Source: Acidobacteriaceae bacterium (GTDB lineage Bacteria; Acidobacteriota; Terriglobia; Terriglobales; SbA1). Taken from it: a stretch of 9,251 nt of DNA. Positions 6,008 to 9,251 of the stretch are shown piece after piece. A program made the translations under genes and the position numbers. The stretch's first letter is position 1. Every line of letters starts with the position of its first letter. The stretch is taken from positions 1 to 9,251 of the forward strand of contig JAFAGX010000175.1 of assembly GCA_019237515.1 (NCBI GenBank), read 5' to 3'. A model generated the notes under the pieces. That model saw only the letters and a list, made by a program, of their open reading frames with translations. It did no database searches and was not told where the DNA came from.

Positions 6008-6813
6008 TACTGTTTCTCTGCCTCCCGTGCTGCCACCCACTTATCGAAGTCTTCTTGTGCTACCACGTGAACCATGCCGTGCATTTTGTAATGACCCAAT
6101 CCGCACAGCTCCGCGCAGGCGATCTCATATTCGCCAATCTCTGTGGGAGTGAAATGCATGTGGATTGCGAGACCAGGAACTGCATCCTGCTTGAAGCGGA
6201 ATGAAGGAACAAAAAAGCTGTGAATCACGTCGACAGAACGCAGTGTGAGATCGACCTCTCGGTTCACCGGGAGGTACATGGTCCCTGTGACCACATCATC
6301 TTTTGCCGCTCCGTCAGCCGTGTCCAGGCCTAGCGCCGCTTCGTTTCCGGCCGACGGATCCATCAGCTTGGGATTGGTCTTGCCAAATTTTCCGTCCGGC
6401 CCCGGATATCGGAAGTACCAGGCAAATTGCATTCCTGTGACTTCCACGGGAACCGAACCCGGCTTCGCGGGCTCGAAGCGCTCGCTCGCCCATACATGAC
6501 TCCCCATGAGGTTGAGGCCGATGAACAGTATTGCTGTCAGAGTCGTCCACAGCACTTCCAGCTTCGTGTTGCCATGCGAGTATTCGACGGGACCACTGGA
6601 AGCTCCAGCACGGTATTTCCAAACCAGCCAACCCAGCCCGCATTGTGCGGCGACGAATACAATGCCCATCAACACATAAGTCAGCGCGAATTGATGATCG
6701 ATCCAAGGTGCGGCGGTTGAGACTCCGTGTGGCAACCACCAGGTTTTCGCGGCGAAGAAATAAGTGCTGAGAAAGGTAATAAGCCAGATAATCACCAGCA
6801 GGGCGAGACCCAT
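6007..6813 (-). CDS. coxB: Cytochrome c oxidase subunit II (CuA-bearing)
   Basis: A 268-residue subunit II that takes electrons from cytochrome c and passes them through CuA to subunit I. The cupredoxin domain has the complete CuA set: H198 (DVIHSFFVP), then C233, E235, C237, H241 and M244 in CAELCGLGHYKM. This makes it an oxidase of cytochrome c rather than of quinol. No CxxCH heme c domain is fused. Two standard helices lie at about 45-65 and 88-106. A further hydrophobic segment at 1-20 precedes them, a possible extra helix or signal sequence. Between the two halves of the domain is an insert rich in D/G/A (about 145-175). The ATG at 6813 has a strong GGGAGG 8 nt upstream. It is the first gene of the operon and overlaps coxA by one base. 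Confidence 0.96.
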   Translation of the reverse strand: MGLALLVIIWLITFLSTYFFAAKTWWLPHGVSTAAPWIDHQFALTYVLMGIVFVAAQCGLGWLVWKYRAGASSGPVEYSHGNTKLEVLWTTLTAILFIGLNLMGSHVWASERFEPAKPGSVPVEVTGMQFAWYFRYPGPDGKFGKTNPKLMDPSAGNEAALGLDTADGAAKDDVVTGTMYLPVNREVDLTLRSVDVIHSFFVPSFRFKQDAVPGLAIHMHFTPTEIGEYEIACAELCGLGHYKMHGMVHVVAQEDFDKWVAAREAEKQ

Positions 6814-6821
6814 CTACGCAA

Positions 6822-6827
6822 CCTCCC
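6822..6827 (-). promoter_or_regulatory. Ribosome binding site of coxB
   Basis: GGGAGG on the - strand, 8 nt before the coxB ATG. It is the strongest Shine-Dalgarno sequence of the operon and fixes the short N-terminus MGLALLV. Confidence 0.75.
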
Positions 6828-7017
6828 AAAGGGCGCAGGATTGCTGACCAGTGTTGCTCGTAAAAAACAAGGAAGCATATCACAGGTCGATGTGAGGTGC
6901 GCAACGGGTTCTTCGCTTGCTGAGAACTGATAACTAGCAACCGGGAACTGAATTTTCTTCCGAGAATCTGCCTCTCGCTGGTTACTGATGAGTCGCGGTG
7001 ATCCGCCTCACGATACA
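6828..7017. promoter_or_regulatory. Divergent intergenic region: presumed promoters of the cox operon and the thioesterase gene
   Basis: About 200 bp separate coxB (-) from the thioesterase gene (+), so both transcripts must start here or upstream. I see no convincing sigma70 pair. On the - strand the best candidate is TATGCT near 6876-6881, with a poor TTGCGC 19 bp upstream. On the + strand TACAAT (7014-7019) resembles a -10 box but overlaps one candidate start codon and lacks a -35. The 7-bp repeat patch at 6922-6949 occupies the middle. Confidence 0.35.
6922..6949. repeat. Second degenerate 7-bp repeat patch
   Basis: Four consecutive heptads, three of them ending in aact (gagaact, gataact, gggaact) and one diverged (agcaacc), span 28 bp. 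The GGAACTGA at its right edge (6944-6951) also occurs at 2013-2020, beside the other heptad patch. The two patches therefore seem to belong to one family of decaying intergenic repeats. Confidence 0.45.
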
Positions 7018-7026
7018 ATGCGCTGC

Positions 7027-7497
7027 ATGCCCAAAAAAGCTTCGGGCCACGGCCATGCTACTCAGCATACTCGTGGCCAAAAGAATTTCTGCTTTGCTTG
7101 CGGCAAGAACAATTCAGAGGGAATGCATCTCCGCTTCACCTACGAGGAAGAGCGGGACTGCTTTGTCTGCCGCTTTCGATTGGGCAAGCGCTACACCGGA
7201 CCTCCCGGGCACGCGCACGGTGGAATTATCGCGACCATCCTTGATGAAGCAATGGGCAAGGTAAACAAGCTCAGACACGTCGTAGCGCTGACTTCAACGA
7301 TTACTGTGGACTATCTCAAGCCCGTGCCCTTGAACAAGCCTTTGCGTGTAGAATCCCGGGAGGTCAAAGTGAACGGGCGCTACCACACGAATTCCGCGGA
7401 GATCCTTAATCAGAAAAGGGAAGTCTTGGCCCGTAGTAAGGGTTTGTTCATCGCAATTGATCCCCACAAGATGTTTGCGAAGTTTGTAGACCGGTGA
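7027..7497 (+). CDS. PaaI-like hotdog-fold thioesterase
   Basis: A cytosolic hotdog-fold protein, probably an acyl-CoA thioesterase; the substrate is unknown. Counting from the ATG at 7027 it has 156 residues. A Cys pair (C22, C25) opens the family-typical FCFACGKNNSEGMHLRF. The active-site helix signature is HAHGGIIATILDEAMGK, with G65-G66 and the likely catalytic D73/E74. A later strand, ITVDYLKPVP, and GLFIAID near the end complete a single hotdog domain. The N-terminus is His- and Lys-rich and probably disordered. The start is uncertain: in-frame ATGs lie at 6988, 7018 and 7027, none with a clear Shine-Dalgarno sequence, and homology begins only at about residue 20. It is divergent from coxB and convergent with the MocR gene, with a 28-bp gap. 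No operon partner is visible. Confidence 0.85.
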   Translation: MPKKASGHGHATQHTRGQKNFCFACGKNNSEGMHLRFTYEEERDCFVCRFRLGKRYTGPPGHAHGGIIATILDEAMGKVNKLRHVVALTSTITVDYLKPVPLNKPLRVESREVKVNGRYHTNSAEILNQKREVLARSKGLFIAIDPHKMFAKFVDR

Positions 7498-7506
7498 GGC
7501 TGGATG

Positions 7507-7530
7507 GTGCGGGCCTAGGCACGTTTTATT
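7507..7530 (+). terminator. Weak candidate terminator after the thioesterase gene
   Basis: GTGC (7507-7510) and GCAC (7519-7522) can form a 4-bp stem around an 8-nt loop, followed by GTTTTATT. The stem is short, but the T-rich run and the position between convergent genes fit a terminator. It overlaps the stop codon of the MocR gene. Confidence 0.3.
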
Positions 7531-9001
7531 TGCATCCCTCGAGTGCTCTGGCCAAATCCTCCACTCCACGCCTTAATTCCTTGGCATCCACCGCGGCAAA
7601 GCCCAACAAGAGACCGTTAGGTCTGGTCCGCCCATACACGTAGCGACTCAGGGGAAATACCTCAACGTTGCGTTTCGCTGCGGCTCGGGCCGCCGCCTCG
7701 GCAGAAACTCCGTTTTGCAACCACCCCACCGTTCGCAAACCGGCTTCGATGTCAGCGATTTTCAGGACACCGCCCAGCCGTTTGCGCGCCGCTTCAACCA
7801 GCACGGACAGCCGCTCAGCATAGAGTTCCCTCATCCGCCGCACATGCCTTGCGAAATGCCCCTCCCGGATGAAATCGCCCAGGATCGCCTGATCAATCAA
7901 TGGGGGGTGATGTGTGCTTACCGATCCGGCTGCCGCGAAGACATCAACCATATTCTGCGGAACCACCACATAACCGAGACGCAACGACGGAAAGAGCACG
8001 TTCGTAAAGCTCCCGGCAAAAATTACAACGCCAGCCCGATCTAATCCCTGCAATGCCGGTATCGGGCGCCCCGAATAGCGGTACTCGCTGTCATAGTCAT
8101 CTTCGAAGATCAAAGTTCTCGATCGCCGCGCCCATTCCAGCAGCGATAATCGCCGGCGCAAGCTCATTGTGACACCCAGCGGAAACTGGTGGGCGGGAGT
8201 CACGTAAACCAGCCGCGGTTTTGGGTAAGTTCGCCGCCCGTGTTCAAGATCCAACCCTTCGGCGTCAACCGGTACTGGGCAGATCTTCGCCCCAACCGCC
8301 TGAAACGTTGCTGCTGCTCCGGGGTAACCTGGCTCCTCCATCCAGATGGGGTCTGCGGGATTGAGTACCAGATGTGCCGTGCGATCGAGCGCCTCCTGCA
8401 CTCCAGAGATGATTAAGACCTGCTCCGCCGAACACTTCACCCCTCGCGAGGTATTCAGATATTCAGCAACTGCCTCACGCAGCGGGCGGTATCCCAGAGC
8501 CTCGCCACCAGCAAGCAAGCTGGTCGAGACACGACGCAGTCGCCGTGCTGCTACTTGTGCCCATAGATCAGTAGGAAAAACATCGAGGGCTGGTTCGCCG
8601 CCCCGAAATGCTCTTGCCGGTCGAGACTTCGTGCGCGGCAAAGGTTTCAGCCTTCGCCCGTATTCCGAGAGTGAAATTTTGCTTTGCTGCGCCTTTGCAC
8701 TCGGTTTGGGGAGCGGCGCCTGGAGCAATTCTTCGGGAAGTGTCTTGCTCACATATGTGCCCGATCCAATCTTGCCTTCGACGTATCCTTCGGACCTGAG
8801 CTGTTCGAACGCAGTGACAATCGTGGGACGCGAGAGTCCATATTCCGCCGCTAACTCACGTGTTGCAGGGAGGCGCAGTCCGGGGCGCAAATGTCCTGCC
8901 AGAATTGCCGAACGCAGTTCCTCATACAACCAGCGATACAGCGGTACTCCCGCCTTCGGCTCATGCAAGTTGAGGGGCAGCGTGCTCGATTTCTTGCTCA
9001 T
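7526..9001 (-). CDS. MocR/GabR-type regulator: GntR winged helix fused to an aminotransferase-like domain, PLP lysine replaced
   Basis: A 491-residue cytosolic transcription regulator. Residues of about 17-85 are a GntR-type winged helix (PLYRWLYEELRSAILAG, then LPATRELA and SRPTIVTAFEQL). After a Pro/Lys-rich linker (about 86-130), a fold-type I aminotransferase-like domain runs to the end. It keeps EEPGYPG (222-228), TPAHQFPLG, FEDDYDSEYRY (D301, Y303) and the phosphate-binding R341 in LRLGY. By spacing these match GabR D279, Y281 and R319. The position of the Schiff-base lysine (GabR K312, usual motif SFSK) is N334 in GSFTNVLFP, codon AAC at 8002-8000. Covalent PLP binding is therefore unlikely; the protein may bind PLP non-covalently, bind another ligand, or have lost sensing. 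The ATG at 9001 is preferred to a GTG at 9037 on length and context; neither has a good Shine-Dalgarno sequence. The target genes are unknown. Confidence 0.93.
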   Translation of the reverse strand: MSKKSSTLPLNLHEPKAGVPLYRWLYEELRSAILAGHLRPGLRLPATRELAAEYGLSRPTIVTAFEQLRSEGYVEGKIGSGTYVSKTLPEELLQAPLPKPSAKAQQSKISLSEYGRRLKPLPRTKSRPARAFRGGEPALDVFPTDLWAQVAARRLRRVSTSLLAGGEALGYRPLREAVAEYLNTSRGVKCSAEQVLIISGVQEALDRTAHLVLNPADPIWMEEPGYPGAAATFQAVGAKICPVPVDAEGLDLEHGRRTYPKPRLVYVTPAHQFPLGVTMSLRRRLSLLEWARRSRTLIFEDDYDSEYRYSGRPIPALQGLDRAGVVIFAGSFTNVLFPSLRLGYVVVPQNMVDVFAAAGSVSTHHPPLIDQAILGDFIREGHFARHVRRMRELYAERLSVLVEAARKRLGGVLKIADIEAGLRTVGWLQNGVSAEAAARAAAKRNVEVFPLSRYVYGRTRPNGLLLGFAAVDAKELRRGVEDLARALEGCK

Positions 9002-9109
9002 TGTGATGCAGAGAAACAAACCTCGGCGTGAGCCCACATGTACAAGGGAAAAGGCCCGTTCATGTCTTACGCTGGCTTTCGAATAGATGCAACGCAGATC
9101 AAATCTGGG
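9002..9109. other. Short intergenic gap upstream of the MocR gene
   Basis: 108 bp between the MocR start and the stop of the next - strand gene. It should hold the regulator's promoter and any autoregulatory sites. I see only a poor candidate pair on the - strand (TTGCAT and TAAGAC, 17 bp apart, each three of six consensus bases). No direct repeats typical of MocR operators stood out. Confidence 0.3.
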
Positions 9110-9251
9110 TCACCACGTGTTGTACGCGGTGCCTTCGCTGCTGATCGCTTCCGACCCGCTGTGCACGTCGATGATGCCGCCCTGGTCTTGTTCGTCGATC
9201 GACATCACCGTATTTTCTTCCTGTTCGGGTGCCCAGGTATCGTTGTGGCCG
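9110..9251 (-). CDS. C-terminal end of an unidentified protein (truncated by window edge)
   Basis: The - strand is open from the right edge for 46 codons to a TGA at 9110-9112. The peptide is acidic and polar (for example WAPEQEENTVMSIDEQDQGG) and ends in YNTW. By hand count 36 of 46 third positions are G or C, which fits real coding in this moderately GC-rich DNA. No family is recognised. The opposite strand is also open here, so the call rests on codon bias and composition. It reads toward the MocR gene with a 108-bp gap. Confidence 0.5.
   Translation of the reverse strand, partial: GHNDTWAPEQEENTVMSIDEQDQGGIIDVHSGSEAISSEGTAYNTW

Noticed and set aside
7014..7019. TACAAT as a -10 box for a leaderless thioesterase transcript starting near 7027
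   Set aside because: No -35 element at the right distance, and the hexamer overlaps an alternative ATG. It is too weak to call.
9002..9037. GTG start at 9037 extending the MocR protein by 12 residues
   Set aside because: No Shine-Dalgarno sequence and the extension is not family-like; the ATG at 9001 fits the usual short N-terminus.
8346..9086. 246-codon + strand open frame antisense to the MocR gene
   Set aside because: The opposite strand has clear winged-helix and aminotransferase motifs. The frame is a by-product of the codon bias of the real gene.
1..9251. A new multigene defence, mobile or biosynthetic system
   Set aside because: All recognised genes are core metabolic or regulatory families. 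No transposase, integrase, nuclease, toxin-antitoxin pair, CRISPR repeats or tRNA were seen.

Overview
The window looks like chromosomal DNA from an Acidobacteriota-type bacterium. This is inferred from three things: a bacillithiol BshC gene, a compact coxB-coxA-coxC-coxC-subunit IV cluster with two adjacent subunit III genes, and short heptad-like repeats in the intergenic gaps. No rRNA or other phylogenetic marker is present, so the assignment is tentative. I see no tRNA, CRISPR array, insertion sequence or phage gene.

Layout. (1) 1-1284, + strand: the C-terminal four fifths of bshC, the cysteine-adding enzyme of bacillithiol synthesis; its start lies off the left edge. (2) 1296-1964, - strand: a HAD-superfamily hydrolase convergent with bshC; both stop codons sit in the arms of one small inverted repeat. 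(3) 1965-2081: a non-coding gap largely filled with degenerate 7-bp repeats. (4) 6813 down to 2082, - strand: a six-gene aa3-type cytochrome c oxidase operon in the order subunit II, subunit I, subunit III (5 predicted helices), subunit III (7 predicted helices), subunit IV and a 76-residue membrane protein with a CxxC motif. Two junctions are TAATG overlaps, and two intercistronic gaps contain hairpins. (5) 6814-7017: the divergent upstream region, holding a second patch of 7-bp repeats. (6) about 7027-7497, + strand: a PaaI-like hotdog thioesterase. (7) 9001 down to 7526, - strand: a MocR/GabR-type regulator (winged helix plus aminotransferase-like domain) in which the PLP-anchoring lysine is replaced by asparagine. 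(8) 9110-9251, - strand: the last 46 codons of an unidentified gene that runs off the right edge.

How the genes work together. Subunits I and II keep every canonical metal ligand and both proton-channel marker residues, so the operon should encode a working A1-type proton-pumping oxidase. No cytochrome c, SCO, CtaG, heme O or heme A synthase gene lies in the window. The flanking genes (thiol synthesis, HAD hydrolase, thioesterase, regulator) show no obvious functional tie to the oxidase.

Most of the window is ordinary core metabolism. The points most worth a second look are the lysine-less MocR protein, the apparent two-helix insertion in the second subunit III, the small CxxC protein coupled to the end of the oxidase operon, and the heptad and palindromic intergenic repeats. 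I did not find convincing evidence for a wholly new multigene system.
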